Shown: piece after piece, positions 24,030 through 35,561 of the stretch | How the letters are laid out: each line of letters begins with the position of its first letter | Numbering within the stretch: position 1 is the stretch's first letter | From: Prosopocoilus inquinatus | Taxonomy: Eukaryota; Arthropoda; Insecta; Coleoptera; Lucanidae | DNA: 64,000 bases | NCBI GenBank assembly: GCA_036172665.1 | Contig: CM069874.1 | Coordinates: forward strand, 48,342,707 to 48,406,706 | Reading direction: 5' to 3' | The notes under the pieces: generated by a model | Database searches by the model: none | What the model was told of the DNA's origin: nothing | Seen by the model: the letters and a program-made list of their open reading frames with translations, nothing else | Translations under genes and position numbers: made by a program

Positions 24030-24330
24030 AATCGTAATATGTAAGCCTAAATTCTTAACTACTTCAACAGCGGACAAAGTTGTGCCATCGACATTTACAT
24101 TTGAAGTTTTTTGAAAATACTCTTTTGAGCTTTCAGCACGCAAACAAAGTAAGATGATATTTAGTTGGATTAATAATTAAGGAACGTGTTGTGGTATAAT
24201 CAGACATAGAGGCAAGATCATCGTTAATTTTATTAATAGTATTAATAGCATCTTCCGGACAAAAAGAATAAAACGTCGTCCGCATAACTTGAAGGCATTT
24301 TAGAATTCTCTTTAGATTGCTAGTGTATAT
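24030..24330 (-). pseudogene. LINE reverse transcriptase, C-terminal scrap (copy A)
   Basis: On the minus strand the sequence reads EDAINTINKINDDLASMSDY then TTRSLIINPTKYHLTLFAC, and a following frame gives NVNVDGTTLSAVEVVKNLG. This is the thumb-side region after YADD in LINE reverse transcriptases (ND...W......L.INP.K.......). It is cut at 24330 by the junction with the second transposon copy. The intact context of the same LINE is seen at 28.0-28.98 kb. Confidence 0.8.
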
Positions 24331-24333
24331 GTA

Positions 24334-25680
24334 CCGTGTCTTCAATTGAATTCCTCATTAAAGTAAGCTGTGATTTTTTTATGAAGTTGGCGACACAATT
24401 CTAGAGAAAACACAACATTGTCATTAACTATCAGTTCTGATCATAACATCAAATAAAAACACAACATTAAAGTTTAAAGTAGATGCTCAAAGTGCTCTCC
24501 TTCAGCTTGAATACATAAGCGTACTCTGCGTTTCATGTTTTCAAACCCGTTTGCTAAGTGTTCGGGGGTTATGTTAGCACACACATCTGTAATGCCCGCA
24601 CGAAGTTCTTCGATTGTGTGACGCGTAGTTCTAAAAACTGTGTTTTTCATGTGTGGATAAATGAAGTAATCCATAATTGTGAGATCCGGAGACCTTGCAG
24701 GAAAATTCACAATCTGATTATCGAAAAACTGCTGCAGGAAAGTCATTGTTTGATGAGTTGTGTGGGCAGTAGCATTGTCTTGCTGAAAAAACCCTTCTGT
24801 AAGTTCATCATCATGTAGTTGATTAATGAAAGGTTCTAATAACTCATTTCGGTATCTTTCAGCAGTTACTGAGTCGTTAAAAAATATTGGTCCGATGATA
24901 CGCCTTCTTGACACTGCTAGCCAAAAACCAATTTTTAATGGATGTAATGGAGTTTCCACAAATTCATGGGGATTTTCTGCTGACCATATTCTCATATTCT
25001 GTTTATTTAAATACCCTGAGAGATGAAACCAGGCCTCATCGGAACAGAAACACTTGTCAAGAATGTCGCCGTTGTTTAAGTTATCAAGAAACCATTGACA
25101 ATATTCTGTTCTTCTGTGAAAATCTACTGGCGTGAGTTCGTGGACTTCTTGAATCTTATATGGATAAAGCTTTAAGTCTTTTTTTAAGAATAGTGTGACA
25201 TGTTCCCACTGATAGCTGAACTTTTTGTGAAAGTTTCGCAATAGATTTCTTGGGAGAGTATTCCATTCGATCCCGATCATCTTCAATGCAGGCTGCAGTC
25301 CTTTTCTTAGCTGCTCCGCTCCCTGTTTTGCGACCAAGTGATTCTGTTTCACGAAATTTAAGAACCCAAGCATGGACATGTTTAACTAGCTGTTCATAAG
25401 TAATAGCAAAATTAGGAAACTGCTGTCGAAATTTCTGTACACACTGATTAATTGAATAAACTAACTGTCCATTCTCTATTCTACCGGTTTGAAAATAACT
25501 TTCAACAATAAATATTTTCTGCTGTAATTCTAACATTTTGAATTAATTGAAAATACAAAGTCTCAATTTGGCATTTGTTCAATTAAATAATTGAACAGCT
25601 ATCAGTGCTGCAAATCTTAGGAGAAAAAAAAACAGTGAAATCATAGCCCACTTTAATGAGGAATTCAATTGAAGGCACGG
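24334..25680. mobile_element. Tc1/mariner-superfamily transposon, copy B
   Basis: 1347 bp with about 35-bp inverted ends and TA on both sides (24332-24333 and 25681-25682), the target-site signature of this superfamily. It inserted into, or lies joined to, the LINE fragment at its left. Confidence 0.92.
24474..25536 (-). pseudogene. DDE transposase, copy B, one frameshift
   Basis: Starts at 25536 (MLELQQKIFIVESYFQTGRI). The N-terminal helix-turn-helix domain resembles the DUF4817 type (FAITYEQLVKHVHAWVLKF), then SPKKSIAKLSQKVQLS, the second helix-turn-helix. An extra T in a T-run near 25185 shifts the frame at KKDLKLYPYKIQ. Beyond it the frame is open to the stop at 24474: first Asp in CFCSDEAWFHL, second in EGFFQQDNATAHTTHQ, third in SPDLTIMDYFIYPHMK, with 35 residues between the last two, then a C-terminal CIQAEGEHFEHLL. 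About 345 residues in all if the shift is ignored, the usual size. Apart from the shift it is nearly intact, so activity was lost recently. Confidence 0.92.
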
Positions 25681-25793
25681 TACTACGTAGATAGTAATCA
25701 TATGTAGCTTTAACTTGTTCAATCACATTTCACAAACTAAACTGTTGATCCCAAAGAATACGGAGCAAAAATTGTGTGTCATAATCATAAAAA

Positions 25794-27390
25794 ATGAAGC
25801 AAATTCTTTTCCTCAGCTGTAATACAACTTACCGCGACGTTACAAACAACGCTTTTAATTGGCGTCTCGACTTCAGCAAAGGTCACTGCTCTATTGCACT
25901 TTTGTTTTTTGTTCCACTAAAATTTCCTTTTCTTGACCTACCTCAAAGTCATAGACGTACGATTATTCTCGTCCGATTTTTAACCAATTTTCTCGAAATG
26001 TGTAAAACTTTTGTTAAATTCAATCATTCCCATTACAGATTTAAATTTCTGCACTTATTCCACAAACATCCGGTATATGTGAAGTTTGAAGATTATTCTA
26101 TAAATTATGTAAATGGCAAAAGATTCTTGTTAATAAATAAACATTGAAACGGTTTGAGTAAGTTGAGATTAGTTTTTTAACTGGTACTGTGCGTACTGTA
26201 AAATGATTGATTCACAATACTACAAATACCATGGAGGATATAACTAATAAAAATATTAGTATTACAATTACAGAGTAAAGTCTGAAACACACACAGAGGT
26301 TCGCGTTCGCAGCTGGTCGCAGTCTTGAGCTTGGGCGATTTACATTGGTTTTATGATATTTATATTTGTCATTCTAGACCGCGAACTTGTGTGCACAAAC
26401 TAGTATTGTAAGTCGGTGATATTACTATGTTATCTTGCGGTAAATTTCCAATGTTACCGGCAAGGTAACATTCATTTGTTACCGATAATTTTTGAATGCA
26501 TGAATGGTACCTCATAATGGAAAATGTAATTTTATCAATTTTTTTAATACTTCGGATATTTTCTTATTTTCTCTCTCCTTGCATACATAGAAAGACATTA
26601 TACTTTGTAACATATTTACATGTATATTTTTTATTAAAGCCGGATCCGCATCAATAAAAATTTGCGGCGCATATTTAAATCTGGTTAAAATAAATTTGAG
26701 TCAAATACACGGAGAACGCAATGTTTTATTAATGTGGACGCGGCATAAGACGTAAAATTAGCAACAACTTTTAGCTTTTAGCACATAATTATGAAGTGCA
26801 AATAATATATCGGATGTATCTTCAATCGGTTTTTTTTAATATTTTTTTTTTCAAAATTTAAAACGATAACAATGGATGTTTAAGAAGTTTAACCCACTCG
26901 CTCAGCTTTTTGCAAACACTCTACGATATTAAAAATATTTCTTGCAAAAGGCAAAACAAGACAAGGTAACTTTTTTGTTAAAAATGAATAATAATAGGAG
27001 TAATATTTATACAACCAAGAGTACAGAGTTAATATACATTATAATAAAAAAAGACACAAAATTTAGCAACAAAAATTTTAATATATGTATGTAACAAAAC
27101 ACATTATAGTTAGTGCTACAGTTTCTCCTAATAAGAGACATCATATTTTCTACGTAATTATAAAAAAGTTCAGAAGAAGATTTCGCAGGTGTTTCCTAAA
27201 ACTTAAGACCAAGGATGATTTTATTTTGGACGGTAGAGTATTTTAAATTTTGCTAATATGTTATTGCATGTAACAGATCTCTCGAATATGGCAGTTTTAT
27301 GATAGTTTTATAAGCCCTTTAAAGCGAATATTAATATTGTGAACGACTGTCCGATAAGTTATTTTACTATAGAGATATGGTGGTTTGCTG
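25794..27390. other. unique-looking DNA of the duplication unit, copy B
   Basis: Same content as 21711-23300. No domain recognised in the conserved 117-codon plus frame. Confidence 0.35.
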
Positions 27391-27396
27391 GTCTAA

Positions 27397-27842
27397 GGCC
27401 CAATTTCATAATCGAATTAAAGGAATACTTTAATACCTTCTGATGTATAAATAACTATGTTTCTGCATTCTTTTGCCATATGACTGTGACTTTTATTTTA
27501 AAGTCTCCTTTAGTTCGATTATGAAATCGGTCCTAAATCGCTTTATGAAGGAAACATGCATAATGTAAGAACATTCCATATACAACCAATTCAGTTCTTT
27601 TATGGCCGTTTGCACCATGTTCTAGTTAAAAATTAAACCAGGTTTAACAGTAAACCTAGTTGGCACCGCGGCTTAACCCGCAGTTAAAAACTCGCTAAAC
27701 AACTCAACGTTAAACCATCACGGAAGGCGGATTAAATTGAGTTAGTTTAGCGAGTTTTTAACTACGGTTTAAGCCGCGGTGCAAACTGGGTTTACTGTTA
27801 AACCTGGTTTAATTTTTAACTAGACATGATGCAAACGGCTAT
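27397..27842. mobile_element. two MITEs, copy B
   Basis: The TTTCATAATCGA MITE (about 27397-27540) and the GCCGTTTGCACCATG palindrome (27605-27842), matching those of copy A. Confidence 0.8.
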
Positions 27843-27999
27843 TAGTTTATGCGATTACATGACTTCGTCTTCGTAAACGGAATATCAGGATCATACACTA
27901 ATTTTGGACTTTTCCAATTCTCATTGAATCGACATTATTTAAGTATGGACCATAGACTAAATCTGAAAAAATAAAATATCAAAGTACGTAAAGAAGCGT

Positions 28000-28980
28000 A
28001 AATTTAAAACGTAATATGTAAGCCTAAATTCTTAACTACTTCAACAGCGGACAAATTTGTGCCGTCGACATTTACATTTGAAGTTTTTTGAAAATACTCT
28101 TTTGAGCAGTCAGCACGCAAACAAAGTAAGATGATATTTAGTTGGATTAATAATTAAGGAACGTGTTCTGGTATAATCAAACATAGAGGCAAGATCATCG
28201 TTAATTTTATTAATAGTATTAATAGCACTTCCGGATGAAAATAATAAAATGTCGTCCGCATAACTTCATGTCATTTTAGAATTCTCTTTAGATTGCTAGT
28301 GCATAAGTATATTAAATAATGTGGGTCCCAAGATTAGGCCTGAGGCACACCTTGTAATTCCTCTAGACTGTGTTCCCAATAATGACACGCTGTGTACGGT
28401 TCCCAAGAAAATCCCCAAATAGCTGGGTAGCACTTTCGCCAAAACCAAAGTACTTTAAAATCACAAGTACCTAAGAGTTTATGATGCACAGTATCAACAG
28501 CTCGAGAAAAATCGAACAAAACTAAAGCAGTAATTTGTAAAATATTATACAAATCCTAATGAGAGCTGATTTGTTTACATAAAACTTTCTCGAAAACATT
28601 CGACAAGCAAGTAAAGATACTAATGGCACGAAGATCCTGAATATCTTGTCGAAAATTAATTTTTGGTAAAGGATGAACTAAAGCAGTTTTCTACGATGAG
28701 GGGAAAACAGAATTACGGATACACTAGTTTATAATAAATAGAATGTGAGACACCAAAAACAGACAACGAATATCAATCATCCTAATGTTAATACCATCAA
28801 CACTATACTTAAGGATTTAATAGTTGATAGAATTTTAAACACTTCTAGTTTTGAAATACATTCAAACGTAAGTAAAAGGGTTGAAAACAGTTTGATGTTG
28901 ATCGACATAAAAATTTAAGAGTTCATCTTTAGCATTGTTAGGAGCAGTAAGAGTAACAAAAGATTTGTAGAACCTTTCAT
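28000..28980 (-). pseudogene. LINE reverse transcriptase fragment
   Basis: Minus-strand blocks in order are DELLNFYVDQHQTVFNPFTY (near 28900), KYSVDGINIRMIDIRCLF, KTALVHPLPK, QDIQDLRAISIFTCLSNVFE, then ALVLFDFSRAVDTVHHKLL (28334-28552) and GVPQA, followed after frameshifts by GPTLFNI and the INDDLASMFDY block near 28200. These are successive palm motifs of a non-LTR reverse transcriptase, including F.F..A.D.V.H and GVPQG-like. The YADD box is degenerate. At least two frameshifts and several stops are present. It is the source of the fragment duplicated at 24.03-24.33 kb. Confidence 0.85.
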
Positions 28981-28984
28981 ATTG

Positions 28985-29890
28985 TTCAAAACTCATAATA
29001 GGTTATGTTGGTCACAACATGTTACAGGACGGAATTATATATTTTGTTCGGTTTATTTCGAACGAGGCGGCAATGAGCGCGTGCGCATTCAAATTCCGCT
29101 GCAGAGTTATACGTTGGCCGTTTCGTTTGCATTTAATCGTACAACACATATAATTCTATTCTCTGCTTATAATTCATAACACGTAATAATCTTCATTTGT
29201 ATTACAATCAGTGTCTTCGTATTCTAAAAGCTTTAAGAAATTACCGGTCATGTTGACTCGAAAATAAAAAATGCATTTGTCCGCATACAATAAATATATT
29301 GTTTTTGCTCAGAATCGACCCGATTTAATAAAATAACGAGCGTTCATAAAAAACGGGTGTAGTAGGAGGGTTGTGTGTTTTGTTATTGTGAACGTGCGTC
29401 CAGCGAATTTGACAGTCATTGGGGTTATGTTTACAATAACATTGGCATTAAATTTAGTGCAATTTTTAAATACATGCACCGACTCAACACGGTCCGCAGT
29501 TATGTTTGTACTCTGTAGTCACAAATGTTGGCAAAGCGGCAGATTTATATTTATCCGTGTACGGCGAATGAGTTAACGTCAAATTTGCATGAAATTTTTG
29601 CAAACTAATATGTATATGTATACGACAGGTTCATGTTAGAAAGAGGGAAACCATGGCCTTCTTGACCCGTTTTTTAAATGAACGCCCGTTACATTTGGAT
29701 GGGATATATGCAAATGGAAGGTACAAGTCTATATTTTGAAAATTGGCAGTGTGTTCAATGAAAGGATAGAATTTATTGGTAATATTGAACGTCCGTTGTT
29801 GGATACGCCTTAAAATTGTTGTTAATCACACTGTATAAACTTTATATTTTCTTTCTTCTTCCAGTGGAAGCGTTCTCTTCCGAAATAAAT
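28985..29890. other. no gene recognised
   Basis: Two plus frames of 65-67 codons (28982, 29373) have no known domain. No repeats recognised. Confidence 0.35.
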
Positions 29891-29895
29891 ATGTA

Positions 29896-30014
29896 CAGCA
29901 GTGCTTAAAAGAAATGCGACGAAAAGTAATAAAATCGTACGAACCTGATCCTTATTTAAACTAATCTTACCGCCAGGTCGCTTGCCGGGAGTCGCATTTT
30001 TTTAAGCACTGCTG
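29896..30014. mobile_element. 119-bp Tc1-type MITE
   Basis: CAGCAGTGCTTAAAAGAAAT at the left is matched by inverted TTTTTTAAGCACTGCTG at the right, both flanked by TA (29894-29895, 30015-30016). The CAGTGCTTAAA-like end with a TA duplication is Tc1-like. Confidence 0.85.
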
Positions 30015-30019
30015 TACGT

Positions 30020-30820
30020 GTTGAATAAATCTGGTACAGTTTCGGAAACATAAAGTGGGACAAGTCTTATAACGAAATTTCCGATTATTTTGATAGTGTG
30101 AAGTTTTCTTGGTGACGGTCGTGACGTCGTGACCCTTTTAATTAATTTATTACCGTCAGTGAACGTCAGAATTAACTTGTCAAATTGAATTCTTAAGAAT
30201 GTATAGTCTTTCTAAGGGAAATGTAAGTGAAAATTTTCGATCAGTGAATCAAATGGAATTAGTGAAGCCTTTGGAAGAACTATGTGATATTTTGGATATG
30301 GAATATGTATATTAGAAATCTTAATTCAATCAATCTCCGGACATTTGCATTCAATAATTTAATCGAAAAGCTGCATGACTGTTATTTTGTTTTATTTTAT
30401 TTCGCGTGGCAATACTTGTAAGTAAAATAAAAACTACCTATTACACTAGTACGATTTATTTGTATGAGGTATTTGTTCGTTATCATTTTTAATTATAAAC
30501 GGACTGATTAATAATTTTACTTAATGTGAAGGTTGATAAATTATCATAGTTACCGAAATTTAGAAGTAAGGTTTAAACTAACGAGAGTTTACTGTCCCGC
30601 TTTCTGTTTCCCCAACTGTACACTGAAAATTGACATGAACGTCAAGTATTTGGTATGTTGTAATGTGTAAATCAAATCTTCAACGATCATTTTGGTGACA
30701 ATGTCAAAATGAAATATTTTAGTCGGAAAGACCGTTTCCATCTAGGGCAATGTGTTAATTTTCAGAACGTTTCTGTGTTCCTTTCCCCGAAAACTTTGAA
30801 TAGGCCACTCAACTTGGGAG
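30020..30820. other. no gene recognised
   Basis: AT-rich sequence without an open frame of note. Confidence 0.35.
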
Positions 30821-30825
30821 ACTCT

Positions 30826-31771
30826 GTATACAGGGTGTTGAAAAATTCGTTTACCAAATTTCTAGGGCAACTAAAGTAGGCCAAAATAAGACTTTCTTGT
30901 TATACGGGGTTACAACTAATTAAAGGGTCACTATGGGGATCTCATAAACTATAAGAGATACAAAGATGGTTAAATTATAGAAAAGTCTTAAAAAATATGC
31001 AAAAAAATCTTTTCTATTTTCATTCGTTTTTGAAATATCTTCAAGAAACTGAAACTTCTCATTTTCGAACATCTCGAATATCCGCTTTATTTCTTAAGAT
31101 AGAATCATAAAATTCGATGTTTTTACATTAAATTCGATGGACAATCTAATGCAGTTCGTATATAAACATTTATGCTTTTGATTTGAAACAAAATATTAGG
31201 TTATTAAGAAGTTTTGTTAAAAAGTAATTTTTTATATATATAATTGAGTAAGATTTATTATTTTAATAATAATTTTAGTTCTGAATCTTTACACGAACCC
31301 ACCTACTAGTTTTTTTTTTTAATCTTCTGTAGTATCTTGATATTTTGTTTTAAAACAAAAGCATAAGTGTGTCGTATGGTCGTATTCAGAATTTGTTTTT
31401 TGTATCACATGGTATGAATACCCAAGGTAGCGTCCACAAGAGAAAAGACAGTTGACAGTCATGTCTGCGAAACAGTCAATCCTAACCTATTCTTTCGGAC
31501 TCTATTAAATTTCTCACTGAATTTAACATAAAAATATCGAATTTCATGATTCTATTTTAATAAATAATAAAGAAGGTATTCGAGATTTTCGAAAATTAGA
31601 ATTTTCAGTTTTTTGAAGATATTTCAGAAACGAATGGAGGTAGAAAAGATTTTTTTGAATATTTTGATAGGCTCCAAAATAGCGCAACTTTTTTGTAATT
31701 TAACCATCTTTGTGTCTCTTATAGTTTACGAGATCCCCATGCTGGCCCTTTAATTAGTTGTAACCCTTTAT
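30826..31771. mobile_element. foldback element, CAGGGTGTTG type
   Basis: The left terminus is TATACAGGGTGTTGAAAAAT. The left arm (TTACAACTAATTAAAGGGTC near 30910, ACTATAAGAGATACAAAGAT near 30950) is repeated inverted at 31690-31770. Matches continue inward through AAACGAATG and TTTTGTTT blocks to a centre near 31270. The right terminus is missing about 70 bp. Arms total several hundred bases and are diverged. Confidence 0.8.
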
Positions 31772-32990
31772 AATAGGGCCGGAAATGAATAATTACTCTT
31801 TGAGACTGTAAAAATATTGCAGAATACTAATATTAATCTACCGTACGTCCGTCTGCCATTAGGACATAGGAATTAACATGGGAAAACAGAATTTAATTTA
31901 TATTATCTTGAATAAATTCGTACGAATTTGAAGGTTGCGGTCGGAAAGACTTGGACATTTGATGTATTTTGATATTAAATGTATGATACTTTAACTGTTA
32001 ATTACTTAAAATAATGAAAAAAGGAAATAACTTTTATTTTGCACGCTTAACAGTCTGAACAGAAACGAGAAATAAACCATTTGTGTGTGGCCAGGCAGTT
32101 AGCGGCGAAGTTGCTATGATTTTTATCGTTTTTTGTCATTGAGAGGTTACACGTTCAAATCAGAAGCAGAAAATATTTATTTTTTCTTTATTTTTTAAAT
32201 AATTAAATAAAGTATGTGAAAAGAGAAGGAAGAAACTTGTTCTGAGGCATATTTAAAAACAAATTGAAAATGTTTTAGCCCCTAGTAAGACTTATTTTTC
32301 TTTAATTCAACTTAGTACGACTGGATATAAAAATAAGAAAAAAAAATAAGTTTTTCAAAAAATCAGTTAGAAATTATTAGCAGATATTCAACAGTTAATA
32401 AGATGGCGATTTGATGTTGAAAATAAATTGAAGGATCTATAGGCTTTTCAAGTTTCATTAAATGAAAATTACATTTTTAATTTCTTTGTAAAACAACTGT
32501 AAGCAGATCTTCGCAAGCAACACACATATACGTTTGATAAAGGATAAAATATCCGCGAGATAAATGTTGAAGAAACGTGTTCCATATACTAAATACGTTG
32601 TTTCTGTATCAAAGAGGCATAATGTATACGTTCATTAGACGGCTTAAAACATGTACGTTGACCGTGTGATCGTTTAATAAATGTAAAAATGTCTAACCAA
32701 AACCAAAATATGGTTGAATACACGAAAATTAAACCAAAGCGTGTTGCTTGGGTTATAGTGAACTTAAGTTCTCGGATTATTTACAAATATCAAAACCTCC
32801 TTGAGATTTAATAGATAAACGTAATTGTGCCCTTTTCATTTTTGTTTATTTTCTTGACATAAGATATCTCGAAACCGTAAGCTTTAAACCAATCCAAATT
32901 CAATAGAGTTAGAATCGGAATTTAATGAGCTATTCGAATGTGAGAAAATATACAGGGCTGCCCATTTAAATTTTTTGAGAAATTTAAACT
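31772..32990. other. mostly AT-rich, possible tRNA-derived SINE head
   Basis: At 32088-32160 the words GTGGCCAGGCAGTTAGCGGC and GAGGTTACACGTTCAAATC, about 60 bp apart, resemble the A and B boxes of a tRNA-type polymerase III promoter. The T-stem does not pair convincingly, so it is not a tRNA gene. No tail repeat or second copy was found. The remainder holds nothing recognised. Confidence 0.25.
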
Positions 32991-32999
32991 TTCAAGTTT

Positions 33000-35500
33000 C
33001 ATTTAGGTAAAAAAGGCGTCCGGCAAAACGTCTCGATCTTCTGCATAACATGTGAATATGACTGCTCCAGAGAAAGTCATCATCTATCTCCAGTCCAGGT
33101 ATTTAATGGTACTAACCTTTTCTAAGACGGTCCTACAGTTACAACCCATATTGGCTAATGCACTCCCGCAGTTATGTAAACAGTCATTATTGTGAAAGAC
33201 AATATCCGTGGTAACGTTAGTGAGGTCCTTCAGGTGTGGCGATTTTATACACATGAATTTTGTTTTATTTGCATTTATTACCAGACCTTTGTCGTGGGCC
33301 CAAAGCTGGAATGCATGGAACTCTTTTTCCAGATTTTTCACTGCAATAGCCTTGTTTTTGTGCGCTGAGAGAATAAGTGTGTCATCAGCGTATGACAGGT
33401 ACTCAAAATTGCTGAAACATGTGCCTAGATCGTTGACGTAGATAAGATACATAATAGGTTCCAATATACTCCCCTGAGGCACTCCACGTGTGGAGGTAAT
33501 TTCCGCACTCAACGACGAGCCCACCTTAACGCTATATTTTCTACCTTGAAGATAATTCATTAACCAATCCAAACCTATTCCTCTCACTCCTACCTTATGT
33601 AGCGCTTCTTCCAGTTTATTGTGGAGAATTATATCAAATGCCTTAGAAAAGTCAACGAAGATGCAGGCTACGTATACTTGACGATCTAGTTTAGTTTATT
33701 TGAGAGCATTTCTAGAAGCACAGTTGTGCTTTTGTTTTTCTGATTGGTTTTTGTTGTTATTCTTCAAGAATGTGGCGAGTATATTTGAAATATATCTTTC
33801 CAGCACTTTGTCGATGGCAGAAAGAATAGAAATCGGTCTATAATTTAGGTAAGAAGCTTTTAAATTCATCTTATGAATGGGTTTTATGATGGCCTTCTTT
33901 ATTTCCTCAGAAACTATCCCTTTGTCTTTGGATAGGTTAAATAGTTTCTGTAATGGATAGCAGAAAATTTCTGGCCATTTTTTTAAGACCGAAGGTCTGA
34001 TGTTATCAGCGCCTGGTCCTTTGTTCTTGTCAATGTGGGTCAGAATTTCATAGATGTCCTGTATGAATGCATGAGGTACATACATTGAGTTTGCTGGAGT
34101 AGAGACAATTTTTGGACTTTTTTTAGGTAAGTCCTTATGGTTATATAATACTAGTTGGCAATCATGCCCAATTGTCTGTATCTGGTCTCTGAACGATATG
34201 GCAAACTTATCCGCTGTATTCTGTTCTGAGTCGTGAAAGTACTTGACCATTCGATCAACTGACGACATAGAAGGCCTGCCCAGATCTACATTAATATACA
34301 TCCAAGTTTTCTTCATGTCGTTTTTATGCGTTTAAAATTTATTGCAAAAGTATTTACTTTTTGCAGCTCTTAAGTCCACACTGATTTTATTGCGTATTTT
34401 TTTATAATTATCTCTTAATTGCTTCTTTTTTTCAGGTGCATCCTTGGACTTCAAGCATCTTTGGAATAATCTGTCACGTTCTTTCATTTCCAGGATTACA
34501 TTTAATGTGATCCATGGTTTGATTGGAGAGCTCCTTCTGTTTTTTTTTTTAGTTACAGTGATTGAAGCTTCATTTTGTGCGTTAGTGAAAACGGTGTATA
34601 TGTAGTTATATAGATCATTTGCATTGCGGAATTGATCTATTATACTCGCATGTAGTTTTTCACTTAAAGTCTGTTCAAACTTATTTTCGTTTATTATTCT
34701 GTGACAATTGACAGATTTAATTAAAGATCTTTGTCCACGAATATTTCTTATTGATCCACAAATCATATAGTGATCAGATATTTTTATCTTTACGATTGCG
34801 GACTCAATGGTTGGTAAATTACTTTTATGTATAAGTGATCTATACATGAAGAAACTTGTTCCTTTTTTCTTAACTCTTTGTTAATTTTTTGTATAAAGCC
34901 TAAGCCAGACAATAATGTATCATAATTTGCAGTTATATTAGAATTGTTTAGTAAATCAATATTCGTATCACCCATGAGAATAAAATACTGGTGATTGTTT
35001 TCAAGCAGAAAATCTTCAAGTTCCTGTATGAATAGATTGGGATTCAAGTTTGGAGGTCTATATACGGCCAGAAAATAAATACTAATAGTGCTTACCATTG
35101 TTATTTTGAAGTATAGATTCTCGCAATGGTTCAACTTTTTGTCGATAAATATTGTATTTAAGGAGTCTTTTACATAGACGAATAGCCCACCACCATTTAT
35201 GTTATCTCTGCACTTGGCATGTATTGTGAAGTTTGGTATTTCATAAGATGCAGCAGAGAGACTGAATTCCTGAGAGTTTATATACACTTCTGACAAGATC
35301 ATTACATCTAAATCTTGGATTTTATCGCTTATCAAGGTCAGATACTCGTCAAAGTGTGCTTTCACTGTTCTGATGTTCAAACACGAGAAGTTAAGACTGT
35401 TTGTACAGTTATCTAATGTGGTCCAAGAATTTAAGTCTTTGACTTATTGGCTACAAGAGTCATTCGCCAGATCATCTGTGATAAAGGAAATATCCATAGT
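33000..35500 (-). pseudogene. CR1/Jockey-group LINE, ORF2 with endonuclease and reverse transcriptase
   Basis: The minus-strand ORF begins near 35500 (MDISFITDDL). An in-frame stop follows near 35450. The endonuclease comes next: LNFSCLNIRTVKAHFDEYL, YFILMGDTNIDLLNN and CIDHLYIK, the catalytic landmarks of the exonuclease-endonuclease-phosphatase fold. A linker spans 34847-34332. The reverse transcriptase follows: HIDKNKGPGADNIRPSVLKK, YRPISILSAIDKVLERYI, IFVDFSKAFDIILHNKLEE, RGVPQGSILEPIMYLIYVN and the catalytic YADD in FEYLSYADDTLIL (near 33400). Frameshifts lie near 34840, 34320, 33690 and 33110. The end toward 33000 (FLWSSHIHMLCRRSRR, in a shifted frame) is truncated at an ACAGGGCTGCCCATTTAAAT repeat end. 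No ORF1, zinc knuckle or poly(A) tail is visible. The exact clade is uncertain. Confidence 0.92.
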
Positions 35501-35561
35501 TTAAAAAGTGTAGAAAATTAAGTAAGATGTAATGATTTTTTCAAAGATGAGAACTTAATAT

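Larger units (their letters stand above)
20278..24330. repeat. tandem duplication, copy A
   Basis: This unit is repeated almost base for base at 24334-28307. It begins exactly at the end of a transposon (CCGTGCCTTCAATTGAATTC) and ends inside a LINE fragment at TAGATTGCTAGTGTATA. Differences between copies are scattered substitutions and small indels, plus a roughly 110-bp stretch (about 23910-24020) absent from copy B. Confidence 0.95.
24334..28307. repeat. tandem duplication, copy B
   Basis: Second copy of the 4-kb unit. The left edge is TA followed by CCGTGTCTTCAATTG. The right edge passes without interruption into the rest of the LINE, so copy B's right end looks ancestral. It lacks a segment of about 110 bp present in copy A near 23.9 kb; in A that segment lies between two AGTAC words. 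Confidence 0.95.

Noticed and set aside
32085..32165. tRNA gene
   Set aside because: Acceptor and T stems do not pair, and no terminal T-run is placed correctly.
33484..33489. CTCCACGTG E-box inside the LINE
   Set aside because: It lies in reverse-transcriptase coding sequence and lacks the longer shared motif seen at 37.3 and 38.1 kb. Lone CACGTG sites at about 1.8, 18.3, 19.1, 20.1 and 62.2 kb were rejected for the same lack of context.
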